21,636 bases of DNA from a virus: IMG/VR virus record IMGVR_UViG_3300047472_000444, positions 1-21,636 of that record; one strand, given 5' to 3'. Each line of letters opens with the position of its first letter. The first letter of the stretch is position 1. Of this stretch, positions 14,217 through 21,348 are shown piece by piece. The position numbers were made by a program, and so were the translations under genes. Under the pieces are notes generated by a model that was given only the letters and a program-made list of their open reading frames with translations, did no database searches and was not told the origin of the DNA.

Positions 14217-15374
14217 TCAATAGCCGACCGCCTGCCGCTTCTCCTCGTCCGTCAAAAAATCCGCGTTCCCGACCCGCGTCCAAAGTTGATCCCGCTCCGC
14301 TGCCAGGCCGGCGATCTGGTCGAGGTCCGGGGCCAGCCTCAACTCTTCACCATAGGCGCCTGAAAACCAGGCGGAGAGCGCTGCGGCGGTGCGGGTGAGC
14401 AGCGGCAGGACGGTCAGGCGATAGAAGGCGCGGTTGGCTTCCTGGTAGTTGGCATAGGTGTTGTCGCCGGGAATGCCAAGCAGCATGGGCGGCACGCCGA
14501 AGGCGAGCGCTATGTCGCGAGCGGCGCCATTTCGCGCCTCGACGAAATCCATGTCCTTGGGCGACAGGCCCATCGATTTCCAGTCGAGACCGCCTTCCAG
14601 CAGCAGCGGCCTGCCGGCGCGCATCGGGCCGGAATAACCGTCGTCGAGCTCCTGTTTCAGCCGCTGATACTGGTCCGGCGAGAGATTGCCGCCCTCCTTC
14701 GGCTGATAGACCAGCGCGCCTGACGGCCGGGCGGAATTGTCGAGCAGCGCCTTGTTCCAGGTGGCTGCCGCATTGTGCAGGTCGAGGGCAACTTGCGCGG
14801 CGGCAAGCGGCGGAAAGCCGAGGTGGTCGTCGAGCGGGTGGAAGAGCTTCAGGTGCAGCAACGCCAGTCCGTCGACCTCCGCCGGGAAACGTCGAACGAG
14901 ACCGCCGGCGCGATATTCATAGGCTTCCGGCCAGCCGTCGCGACCCTCGACGATGCCGATGCGGTCCGGCCGGAGCAGATGCAGTTCGCGCAGCTCGGAG
15001 CCGACGAGCAGCGGCTCTACATAGGCATTGCCCGACAGCAGCAGATGGCCATAGAGCGCCTCGAAGAAATCCGGCCCGCCCATGCGGGCATTCGGCTGGC
15101 GCATCAGCGCCAGCAGCGGATGATCCGGCACTTCGCGGTCGCCGGTATAGAGCAGCCAGACGACCGAAGCTGCTGCCTCCGCGATCAGCCGAACGGAGCG
15201 ATGGGCGACCGGATTGCGCATGAAGCCTTCGCGGGCGAGCGCTGCATAGGAGCGGCCGGTCCACTGCGCCCTGCCCTCGCCGGCAAGCGCGACGAGCCCG
15301 CCCGAGGCCTTGGTTTCGGGCACGGGTTTGCGATCCGCCGTGGTGCGCCACGGCAGACGGAAGGGGATTTTCAT
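14217..15374 (-). CDS. GTA g3: HK97-type portal protein (385 aa)
   Basis: Typical portal features are seen in order: MRNPVAHRSVRLIAEAAASVVW (about 51-72), HPLLALMRQPNARMGGPDFFEALYGHLLLSGNAYVEP (about 85-121), ELHLLRPDRIGI, HLKLFHPLDDHLGFPPLAAA, and near the C-terminus AFGVPPMLLGIPGDNTYANYQEANRAFYRLTVLPL. Twelve copies form the DNA-entry ring to which terminase docks. AAGGAG lies 7-8 bases before the ATG. Length is normal. Neighbouring terminase is 2.3 kb upstream rather than adjacent, and the next GTA gene is 1.5 kb downstream. Confidence 0.95.
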   Translation of the reverse strand: MKIPFRLPWRTTADRKPVPETKASGGLVALAGEGRAQWTGRSYAALAREGFMRNPVAHRSVRLIAEAAASVVWLLYTGDREVPDHPLLALMRQPNARMGGPDFFEALYGHLLLSGNAYVEPLLVGSELRELHLLRPDRIGIVEGRDGWPEAYEYRAGGLVRRFPAEVDGLALLHLKLFHPLDDHLGFPPLAAAQVALDLHNAAATWNKALLDNSARPSGALVYQPKEGGNLSPDQYQRLKQELDDGYSGPMRAGRPLLLEGGLDWKSMGLSPKDMDFVEARNGAARDIALAFGVPPMLLGIPGDNTYANYQEANRAFYRLTVLPLLTRTAAALSAWFSGAYGEELRLAPDLDQIAGLAAERDQLWTRVGNADFLTDEEKRQAVGY

Positions 15375-15522
15375 GATGGGCTCCTTGGGCGGATCGTTCG
15401 GTACGCGTGCCCGCGTCAGGTGTAGCGGACTTCGCCAGGAATTGCCGTGGCGCGGGCGTGAGACATCGAAGGTCGGCGTGGTCAGGCGGCCTTAGGCTTT
15501 CCTTAGTCTGGGTTGTGGCTGA

Positions 15523-15915
15523 TCAACCCCGGGCGAAGCCGGAGGAAGGCATGGGAGTATCCGAGCCTGGCTGCGGACCAAACCGATTTGATCCCGGCGT
15601 CGACCGCGAGCAGAGGAAGACCAGAATTGTGATCGTCCCCACGATCGGAACAAGCATAAAGAAGTACCATGCGCCAGTGCGATCGGTGTCGTGAAGGCGA
15701 CGAACGAAAACTGCGATCGATGGAAGATAATGTATGAGGCAAACGACAGCGCTGATGATCATGAAGCGCGGCCTGCCGCCCCAGAGAACTGTGTCCAAGC
15801 CCCAGGACCCCATGGTGAGGAGAGTCGAAACCAGCGTGAACATCCAGTATTCGAATCTGGTGGCTCGACCGCTAAAGGTCGCGTATTTCGACATTGCCGC
15901 GATGTAAGAGTCCAT
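15523..15915 (-). CDS. DUF805 membrane protein (130 aa)
   Basis: The sequence KYATFSGRATRFEYWMFTLV (residues 10-29), FVRRLHDTDRTGAWYFFMLVPIVGTI (about 70-95) and the closing SNRFGPQPGSD fit the DUF805 family of four-helix inner membrane proteins (YhaH/YhaI-like), whose role is unknown. It starts at 15915 with AGGATGG upstream; a second ATG at residue 8 is possible. It lies between the Dabb gene and the portal gene, in the same direction, and has no known GTA role. It looks like a bystander inserted with its neighbours, or a moron. Confidence 0.85.
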   Translation of the reverse strand: MDSYIAAMSKYATFSGRATRFEYWMFTLVSTLLTMGSWGLDTVLWGGRPRFMIISAVVCLIHYLPSIAVFVRRLHDTDRTGAWYFFMLVPIVGTITILVFLCSRSTPGSNRFGPQPGSDTPMPSSGFARG

Positions 15916-16031
15916 TGGATCACCATCCTGTCCGATGTTATGCTGCCACCGTTAATGCAACCTATCACAGTTCTTTTTGAGAAATCGTTATCAACTTTCA
16001 CGGAAGTGGAACACTCGTAAGGCAGGTCCCG

Positions 16032-16192
16032 ATGCCAAAATTCACCGTCAGCATCGCAATGGAGATCGTTGCCGACGACGCGGTCAAGATTGCCGACAGC
16101 CTGCTTGGGATCTTCAAATCAAAGCGACAGCAGCAGTTGCGCCTTCAACCGAAGACTTAACGCCACCCCTGAAGGACGAATTGAACCCCTAA
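16032..16192 (+). pseudogene. Small plus-strand gene with apparent frameshift
   Basis: An ATG at 16032 opens MPKFTVSIAMEIVADDAVKIADSLLGIF, which reads like a real amphipathic small protein, but the frame then turns into a glutamine/arginine-rich tail and stops at about 16160. In the -1 frame, from about 16112, the sequence continues IKATAAVAPSTEDLTPPLKD and stops at 16190-16192, again protein-like. Joining the two would give about 52 residues. GGCAGG lies about 7 bases before the ATG. The joined stop overlaps the stop of the convergent Dabb gene (16189-16191). A frameshift mutation, sequencing error or programmed shift are all possible. The family is not recognised. Confidence 0.4.
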
Positions 16193-16494
16193 ATTCGCGT
16201 CTTCACCGCCTTGTCCGTATCGTAATCGGCCGCATAACGCATTTCGCGGATGGGGCGTACGCGGGAGGTGGAGAGCTGGTAGTTCGGATGGGCCTTATAG
16301 GCGGCAAGGGCGGCCTCGTCGTCGAACTCGCCATAGACGACGAGATCGATCTCGGTGCCGAACTGGTCCGTTTTCACGTTAGTGCCGATCTCCAGCAGCC
16401 GCGCATGGGGAATCTCCGTCAGGATCGACAGGCCGGCGCGCACCTCGTCGAGATTGGCGCTGGTGGCGGTGAAGAAGACGATGTGGCGGATCAT
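16189..16494 (-). CDS. Dabb (stress-responsive alpha/beta barrel) domain protein (101 aa)
   Basis: From MIRHIVFFTA the protein shows the ferredoxin-like Dabb pattern: a starting beta strand with the paired HIVFF, a helix (NLDEVRAGLSILTEIP), a strand LLEIGTNVKTDQFGTEIDLVVYGEFDDEAALAAYKAHPNY and a terminal helix. These small dimeric proteins have varied roles in stress response or as cyclase-like enzymes. The start at 16494 has GGGAG about 8 bases upstream and fits the family start; the frame continues upstream to 16554 without a site. It lies between the endolysin and the DUF805 gene and is not part of known GTA clusters. Confidence 0.88.
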   Translation of the reverse strand: MIRHIVFFTATSANLDEVRAGLSILTEIPHARLLEIGTNVKTDQFGTEIDLVVYGEFDDEAALAAYKAHPNYQLSTSRVRPIREMRYAADYDTDKAVKTRI

Positions 16495-16568
16495 GCGGAC
16501 GCTCCCGGAATGCAGATGTCGCAGCGCGATATCATGTCGCTCCGGGCAGTTCAACGATATGCGCGCCG

Positions 16569-17216
16569 TCAGACCGTGTAGCTGATTGCGGCATAATAGG
16601 CTTTGGCATCCGCCGCGACCCGGTCGCCCGGCTCGCCTGGGTTGATGATCTTGCGCGCACCCACCCAGTCCCCAGCGGCTGCGTTGAAGTAATCCGAGAG
16701 CTTCTTGCCGGTGAATTTTCCGTTGATCATACCGTCGAACAGAATATCGACCGACTTGAGGGGATCAAGCGCATCGTCCGGCTTCGCGGCGATGCCGAAT
16801 TTGGTGTAGTTGCCTTTGCCGGTGATCTGCACCAGGCCGCGGCCGCGATAGCGCCAGCCGTCGCCGCTCGCCTCGTTGCCGTTTCCGATCTTTCCGGCAT
16901 AGGCGCGGTTGGCTATTCTCTCCGGCTGGTGCCCATAATCTTCAGCCTGCGCTACCGTGAACCGCGCGGGAAAGACCTGCCGCAACCGTTGGGCGCTATA
17001 ATTCAGGTTCTCCTCGATCGGCCGCATACCGGAACCAGCCTCGCGGTGAACGGTTCCTAGAATATAGGCGAGCCAGCGGTCGTCATTCGCCGAATATTTG
17101 CCTTCCCATTCGTCCAGAATAGCCTCGTGGCCATCCACCTGCGACTGGTTGAGGCCATTCGGGTAAAGCCTGTCATGCAGATGATCGAAGAAGAATTCCC
17201 GGTTGATCTTGCTCAC
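16569..17216 (-). CDS. GH19 chitinase-like endolysin (215 aa)
   Basis: The family 19 lysozyme/chitinase fold is shown by DRWLAYILGTVHREAGSGMRPIEEN with the likely catalytic Glu59, and by the hallmark WRYRGRGLVQITGKGNYTKFG at 121-141. Phage proteins of this type cut the glycan strands of peptidoglycan and release particles from the cell. No signal peptide is present, so it would need a holin or similar to cross the membrane, for which the small protein at 366-578 is the candidate. The start is a GTG at 17216 with GAGG about 8 bases upstream. A promoter candidate lies 130 bases upstream. In RcGTA the endolysin is encoded away from the structural cluster; here it is inside. Confidence 0.9.
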   Translation of the reverse strand: MSKINREFFFDHLHDRLYPNGLNQSQVDGHEAILDEWEGKYSANDDRWLAYILGTVHREAGSGMRPIEENLNYSAQRLRQVFPARFTVAQAEDYGHQPERIANRAYAGKIGNGNEASGDGWRYRGRGLVQITGKGNYTKFGIAAKPDDALDPLKSVDILFDGMINGKFTGKKLSDYFNAAAGDWVGARKIINPGEPGDRVAADAKAYYAAISYTV

Positions 17217-17348
17217 GGTTCGTCCTCACAGCTGACAAAAGCAGGAACGCAAAACTCCGCAGGGCGCGCGGCATCGCGTCGCCCCGTTTTCGCATTGCTT
17301 CTGATCGGTTTCATCCCCACGGCGCGCCTTCCGGCAACACCAAATGCG

Positions 17349-17377
17349 GTTATATATTTTTATAATACAACCCGCAA
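17349..17377 (-). promoter_or_regulatory. Sigma70-like promoter candidate for the endolysin gene
   Basis: On the minus strand TTGCGG is followed after exactly 17 bases by TATAAC, within an AT-rich patch. It would give a leader of about 130 bases before the GTG of the endolysin. The surrounding region 17217-17567 contains no gene on the minus strand; the rest of it is AT-rich sequence and the direct repeats at 17445-17477. Confidence 0.4.
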
Positions 17378-17444
17378 GCACCCCCGGTATTACGCCCTCG
17401 CATACATCGGGATAGTGTTTCGCTAATCCAAAAGATTATTTTCT

Positions 17445-17477
17445 TTCAATCGTTTAAAATAAATTCAATCGTTTAAA
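17445..17477. repeat. Direct repeat TTCAATCGTTTAAA, two copies
   Basis: The 14-base word TTCAATCGTTTAAA occurs at 17445-17458 and again at 17464-17477, a period of 19 bases, about two helical turns. It lies 90-120 bases upstream of the 44-codon plus-strand gene and about 70 bases upstream of the endolysin promoter candidate. Such a pair is a plausible operator for a dimeric regulator. The contained TTAA words are 15 bases apart, so it is not a standard CtrA box. Confidence 0.45.
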
Positions 17478-17567
17478 GTTTAGTATCCCCTGATTTACAA
17501 TTCAGTTTCGATATGGAACCTTCGTGGCCGTTCGACGTTTTGTCGCCGTTCAATCGAAGAGGATCAT

Positions 17568-17702
17568 ATGCAAAAGCAGCCTGCCCAGCAGACCACCATT
17601 CCCCAACATGTCGTCGAGCGCATGGAAGACGAATGGCGCCAGATGCGGCCCGTCCGCGAGACCACGCCCGCCAAGCCGGCACCACAGCAGCCGGCAGAGT
17701 AA
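17568..17702 (+). CDS. Small hypothetical protein (44 aa)
   Basis: The ATG at 17568 is preceded by GAAGAGG 5-8 bases upstream. The product starts MQKQPAQQTTIPQHVVERME and ends in a proline/alanine/glutamine-rich tail (TPAKPAPQQPAE), with a short central helix ERMEDEWRQMRP. It has no membrane segment or signal peptide. The stop is 9 bases from the convergent stop of the large terminase gene. It is the only plausible intact plus-strand gene inside the cluster. I do not recognise the family; the codon use is typical of the host, which favours a real gene. Confidence 0.55.
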   Translation: MQKQPAQQTTIPQHVVERMEDEWRQMRPVRETTPAKPAPQQPAE

Positions 17703-17711
17703 TCACCAGGG

Positions 17712-19160
17712 TCAAATGCCCCGCACGCGGGGCTCCCCATTTCCTTCCAGCATCAGTGCCGTCAGCGCCCAGACCAGGGCATCCAGCCGGTCGGGCGACC
17801 GGCCCGACGACAAGCCGTCCGGGCCGAAATCGCACATCTGGTCCTCCAAAGCCGTAAAGCGCGCCGCATGGGCCACCCGACCCTGCTCGTAGAGCGCTGC
17901 GACCGGCTCGGCCCGCAGAAACTTTCCGCGCGTCGCCCTGACGGTCGAGACCGGCAGCACCGTGTCAACGCTTCGAAGCATCGCCGTCACCATATCGCCG
18001 CCCTGGTTGATCTCGGCGACGACCCGATCGGCATCGAAGCGGCGGTAGGCGCGCACGACGGCCGCGGCCCAGGCGGCGGGGCTTGCGCCCTCAACGGAAC
18101 AGTCCGCCAGAACCACCGCCCGACCTGACGCCTCCAGCCCCGCGACGACGATACCGCAGCAGGATTGCGCACCGGCCGCAGCCGGCGGATCGACCGCGAC
18201 GACGATGCGCCGGAGCGCGCCGGCAAAGCGGATCGTGATCGCCTCGATCGCCTCACGCCTCCACAGCGCATCCTCGCGATCCTCGATCAGTTCGCCGTCC
18301 AGCTCCTGCCGGCCAAGCCGGGTGCCGCCATAGCGGGCGGAAAGCGCATCGATGAAACCCGGCGCGAGGTTGCCGGCGTTCGCGAGCGTACTCATGCGGG
18401 TCAGCCGCGTACCGGCATCGGCCATGATGCCTTTCAAGAGCGGCACCGGCCTTGGCGTCGTCGTCACCAGCTGGCGCGGCGCCGTCCCCAGACGCAGGCC
18501 GAATTGCAGCATGTCCCAGGTCTCCTGCCCGTGCTTCCACTTGGCAAGCTCGTCGCACCAGGCGAAGTGAAACTGCGGCCCGCGCAGGCTTTCGGGATCT
18601 TCCGACGAAAAGAGCTGCGCCACCGCGCCGTTCGGCCAGACGAGCCGGCGGCGGGATATCTCGAAATCCGGCCGTTTCGAACGAGCGACGCGGCAGATGC
18701 CCGAGACGCCGTCGATCATCACCTCGCGGGCATCGCCGAGCGTTTCGGCGACAAGCGCGATCCTGAGATCCGACCGATCACCGGCGCTGGCGATCGCCTG
18801 CACCCATTCGGCGCCGGCCCTCGTCTTGCCGGAGCCGCGGCCGCCGAGGATGAGCCAGGTACGCCAGTCGCCTTTGGGAGGCTGCTGGTCGTCGCGGCCG
18901 GCAATACTCCATTCCCTCGTCGAGCAATTGAAATGGGCCAGTGCGGCGACCGTGTCGGCGATCTCGGCGTCCAGAGACGATGGGTCCTGCTCGGAACCAT
19001 GGGGCGAAAGATTGGTCACCACCATCGGCCCACCGCCCTCATGAGTATCGCAGCCGGTCTCGGCCAGCGGGACCCCTTGGCCCTCAATGTCGGCCGCCAG
19101 TTTCTGGCCAGAACTTATTCCAGCGGTCGCCAGCCGGCGTAGGCTTTCGATGCTGTTCAT
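17712..19160 (-). CDS. GTA g2: terminase large subunit (482 aa)
   Basis: The ATPase domain shows Walker A GGRGSGKT at 106-113 and Walker B HFAWCDE at 198-204; the downstream motif QLVTTTPRPVP follows. The C-terminal nuclease domain has acidic residues in RIVVAVDPPA, VVAEINQGGD and SPDRLDALVWAL. The enzyme drives headful packaging of host DNA into GTA heads. I chose ATG 19160 because it lies 7 bases after the stop of the preceding gene; a later ATG at 19025 (residue 46) also gives a full ATPase domain. The longer frame to 19448 overlaps that preceding gene and is rejected. All catalytic motifs are present. Confidence 0.94.
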   Translation of the reverse strand: MNSIESLRRLATAGISSGQKLAADIEGQGVPLAETGCDTHEGGGPMVVTNLSPHGSEQDPSSLDAEIADTVAALAHFNCSTREWSIAGRDDQQPPKGDWRTWLILGGRGSGKTRAGAEWVQAIASAGDRSDLRIALVAETLGDAREVMIDGVSGICRVARSKRPDFEISRRRLVWPNGAVAQLFSSEDPESLRGPQFHFAWCDELAKWKHGQETWDMLQFGLRLGTAPRQLVTTTPRPVPLLKGIMADAGTRLTRMSTLANAGNLAPGFIDALSARYGGTRLGRQELDGELIEDREDALWRREAIEAITIRFAGALRRIVVAVDPPAAAGAQSCCGIVVAGLEASGRAVVLADCSVEGASPAAWAAAVVRAYRRFDADRVVAEINQGGDMVTAMLRSVDTVLPVSTVRATRGKFLRAEPVAALYEQGRVAHAARFTALEDQMCDFGPDGLSSGRSPDRLDALVWALTALMLEGNGEPRVRGI

Positions 19161-19167
19161 TCGCGCT

Positions 19168-19827
19168 TCATAGGCTTGCAGACGTTTCAGCAGCCGCCGA
19201 AGCAGCAGTTTCGCCGGACGGTGTTTGGGCGGCAGGCGGGCCGGCACCGGCAATCGCATCGTCCAATCCGGGTTGCTTTTCAGCGCCGCGTTCTGCCTCG
19301 GTACCTGGAGCGTGCTCACGCTGCTCGACAATCTTGGCGACGCGCTCCATGATCCTTTTCTCGATGAGCTCCATGAGAAGGCGCTTCTTTTCCTCATATC
19401 CTGGGTTGTCGGCATTGCGCTCCGCCTCCATCTCGCGGTCGCGGGCAAGCTGCCGCTGCAGCGTATCGACCTTTTCCAGCGTGCGCACGATCAGCGACAT
19501 GGCGTCCGTCGCCGCCTTGATGTCTGCTCGGGCGAGCTTTGCCGCCGTCTCGTCCGCATCGGGTCCGCAGAGCAGCTCGGCGGTGGCCCTGAGCTTGCGG
19601 AAATGGTCGAACTGCTCGCGCATCTCGCGCGTCATATCGTTGAGGAGCAGCCGCAGGTCTTCCGGCGGGACGTCCGCGGATTTCGTTTCCAGAAGGATAT
19701 CAGCCGCCTGCCGGCGACATTCCTCTTCGCTCCAGCCGGTCTCGTCGCCCCCGCGCCATAAGTCATAAGTTGGCCTCTCCGGCCACGCGCCGAACAGTGC
19801 CGGATCGAAATTCTCGATGCCTTGCAT
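19168..19827 (-). CDS. Candidate GTA g1: terminase small subunit (219 aa)
   Basis: The protein is acidic and mainly helical. It starts MQGIENFDPALFGAWPERPT, followed by ETGWSEEECRRQAADILL, then long helices rich in charged residues (LNDMTREMREQFDHFRKLRATAELL and IVRTLEKVDTLQRQLARDREMEAER, about 58-130) able to form coiled coils, and a low-complexity alanine-rich tail from about 170. AGGAGG lies 5 bases before the ATG, a very strong site. It lies directly upstream of the large terminase and ends 7 bases before it. In RcGTA the gene at this place (g1) is the small terminase, so that role is inferred from position; sequence conservation of this subunit is low. Confidence 0.7.
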   Translation of the reverse strand: MQGIENFDPALFGAWPERPTYDLWRGGDETGWSEEECRRQAADILLETKSADVPPEDLRLLLNDMTREMREQFDHFRKLRATAELLCGPDADETAAKLARADIKAATDAMSLIVRTLEKVDTLQRQLARDREMEAERNADNPGYEEKKRLLMELIEKRIMERVAKIVEQREHAPGTEAERGAEKQPGLDDAIAGAGPPAAQTPSGETAASAAAETSASL

Positions 19828-20114
19828 GAATCCTCCTGACGCGGAAAAACGCCGCCAGCCCGAAAACTGCGGAGACCACGTTCAATACTGTTCTGAAACT
19901 TGGACGATGCGCGGCTTCACGGATCAGCCTCCCGAAACCAGGAAGCGATGCCCTGCAGCCGCAACTTTCCGACTATGCCTGAACCCTATCAAACGACCGT
20001 CACGCCGTCAAGGATTATTTTCCTATCTTCGTTACTTTTAAAATTGAGAGACCGAGGTTGCGCTTCGTCACGGGCCGTTCTAACTTCGGTTTCCGTTTTT
20101 GTTGGTTTTTCATA
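19828..20114. other. Divergent intergenic region upstream of the packaging genes
   Basis: These 287 bases separate the minus-strand small terminase start from the plus-strand orphan gene. The AGGAGG of the terminase gene is at the left edge. AT content rises sharply from about 20010. No -35/-10 pair stands out clearly on the minus strand, so the main GTA promoter cannot be placed from inspection. Confidence 0.4.
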
Positions 20115-20726
20115 ATGATCAAAAGTCTATGCGCTATAACTCCGACACGGAATATACGCATAGCATGGCTGTCGCTTCAACCTGACGGTTCAATATCCTT
20201 TGGACTCCACGACCGAACATATGTATCGCCTGCTTTTCACGAGCGTATATTCCTGTGGAACGCATACAACCGAGTTAGGATCAAGTATGTCGTTCCTTCC
20301 GCTCTAGATGCTCTGCAGCCTGTCGAGAACCCACACTTTACCTATCATCCCGCATTGCTGTTCCAGCTAACATCTGGCCCGCAGGGTCCAAAGAAAAAGA
20401 GGCTCTTCGAGGGAATTGCAGACGTCGGGATAGCAGTTCACCAAAATGGGCATATGCCATGGCTGCGAGCAGTATCAGGACTTCTTTCAACCCTGCCAAA
20501 CGGCTCGCTAAGGGAGAACAAGAAAGCCACTGAAGATCTCCCTATTCGCGTTCCCTCAGAGGATTGCTCGATCAAAATCTCCATTGATTTTGTAGATCCC
20601 AACCACGGCAATTTACAGGAGTCGCTTACATCATGGACCGTGGGGTGGCACGCCGTCTGCATTCGTTTGCAGTTGTCGATGTGCTACCCACAAGTTTCCA
20701 CTCTTTCATGGTTCCATCTCTACTAA
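20115..20726 (+). CDS. Orphan hypothetical protein with atypical codon use (203 aa)
   Basis: From MIKSLCAITPTRNIRIAWLS the frame stays open for 203 codons and looks protein-like: ISFGLHDRTYVSPAFHERIFLWNAYNRVRIKYVV, FTYHPALLFQLT and ISIDFVDPNHGNLQESLTSWTVGWHAVCIRLQL. It has no signal peptide, transmembrane segment or recognisable catalytic motif. Codons such as ATA, AGG, CTA and TTA are much commoner than in the neighbouring genes, which suggests recent transfer. No clear Shine-Dalgarno site precedes the ATG at 20115; an in-frame ATG at 20058 is the other choice. I do not recognise the family. It stands beside, not inside, the GTA cluster. Confidence 0.55.
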   Translation: MIKSLCAITPTRNIRIAWLSLQPDGSISFGLHDRTYVSPAFHERIFLWNAYNRVRIKYVVPSALDALQPVENPHFTYHPALLFQLTSGPQGPKKKRLFEGIADVGIAVHQNGHMPWLRAVSGLLSTLPNGSLRENKKATEDLPIRVPSEDCSIKISIDFVDPNHGNLQESLTSWTVGWHAVCIRLQLSMCYPQVSTLSWFHLY

Positions 20727-20770
20727 TAATTTTTTGCTCACGTAGGTCGCGTCCGCCGGAGCCGGGTCCA

Positions 20771-21151
20771 TCAAACCTGCCTGTCGATCTTTCGGAACTG
20801 CCTTGCGCCCTTCTTGAAATCCGGGCGCGGCGCGTCGGATTTGATATCCGTCAAGGCAACGTCGAAGCACTCGTCGAAAAGGAACATGCGCCACTCGGAG
20901 ACCGGCGGCATACCGCTCTCGCCATCGACCTGATAGGCGTTCATGGCCGGCTTGAAGGCGGTCGTCGTGCCGACCGTGTGGACTTCGACCACGCGCGGCA
21001 GGCCCTCATAGGTCAGCGAGAGGCAAAGCCCCTTTTCGATTGCCGATATTGCCAGCGCCTTGTTCTGGGTGGCCTGCGCCAGGTTCTTGGGCTTGTAGTT
21101 CTTGATTTTATGGGCGACTTCGCCCGCCCGGAAAGATGATTGATTGGCCAC
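20771..21151 (-). CDS. Lone WYL-like domain protein (126 aa)
   Basis: The pattern NKALAISAIEKGLCLSLTYEGLPRVVEVHTVGTTTAFKPAMNAYQ followed by SEWRMFLFDECFDVALTDIKSDAPRPDFKKG resembles an isolated WYL-type sensor domain (the Y-x-G-x-x-R-x-VE and WR-F-F blocks) without the usual N-terminal DNA-binding helix-turn-helix. WYL domains bind ligands or nucleic acid in regulators; the function of stand-alone forms is unclear. The start is a GTG at 21151 with AAGGAG 7-8 bases upstream; the longer frame with ATG at 21253 has no site. It faces the orphan gene at 20115 tail to tail, 44 bases apart. The assignment is moderate. Confidence 0.7.
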   Translation of the reverse strand: MANQSSFRAGEVAHKIKNYKPKNLAQATQNKALAISAIEKGLCLSLTYEGLPRVVEVHTVGTTTAFKPAMNAYQVDGESGMPPVSEWRMFLFDECFDVALTDIKSDAPRPDFKKGARQFRKIDRQV

Positions 21152-21348
21152 GTTCTGATCTCCTTCGTAAATTTCAAGGCGCAGTTTATATGATTCTGAC
21201 GGGGGACGTACGGGGATAACGGACAAGACTATTTTCCTATCCCCACCATTCATTTTGATTAGATCGACCCCACCCGATCGCGCGATTGTGAGGTCCCTTT
21301 GCCGGGCGTATCGTGCCCGCGTTTTTGCGGCCCTTGGGGGAAATACAG

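Noticed and set aside
14136-14363. 75-codon plus-strand frame starting MSSEAILRKILG
   Set aside because: Two thirds are antisense to the portal gene and no ribosome binding site is present; only the first 27 codons look mildly protein-like.
19161-19448. N-terminal extension of the large terminase frame
   Set aside because: It overlaps the conserved-looking upstream gene in another frame and the extra residues are Arg/Ser/Pro-rich shadow sequence.
366-19827. Ordinary inducible prophage
   Set aside because: No integrase, repressor, excisionase or replication genes and no attachment-site repeats are seen, and the gene set and order match RcGTA, including the short tape measure and the TIM-barrel g15. 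It also does not match the unrelated Bartonella-type GTA.
20633-21139. 168-codon plus-strand frame
   Set aside because: It is antisense to the WYL-like gene, which has a strong ribosome binding site and conserved domain pattern.
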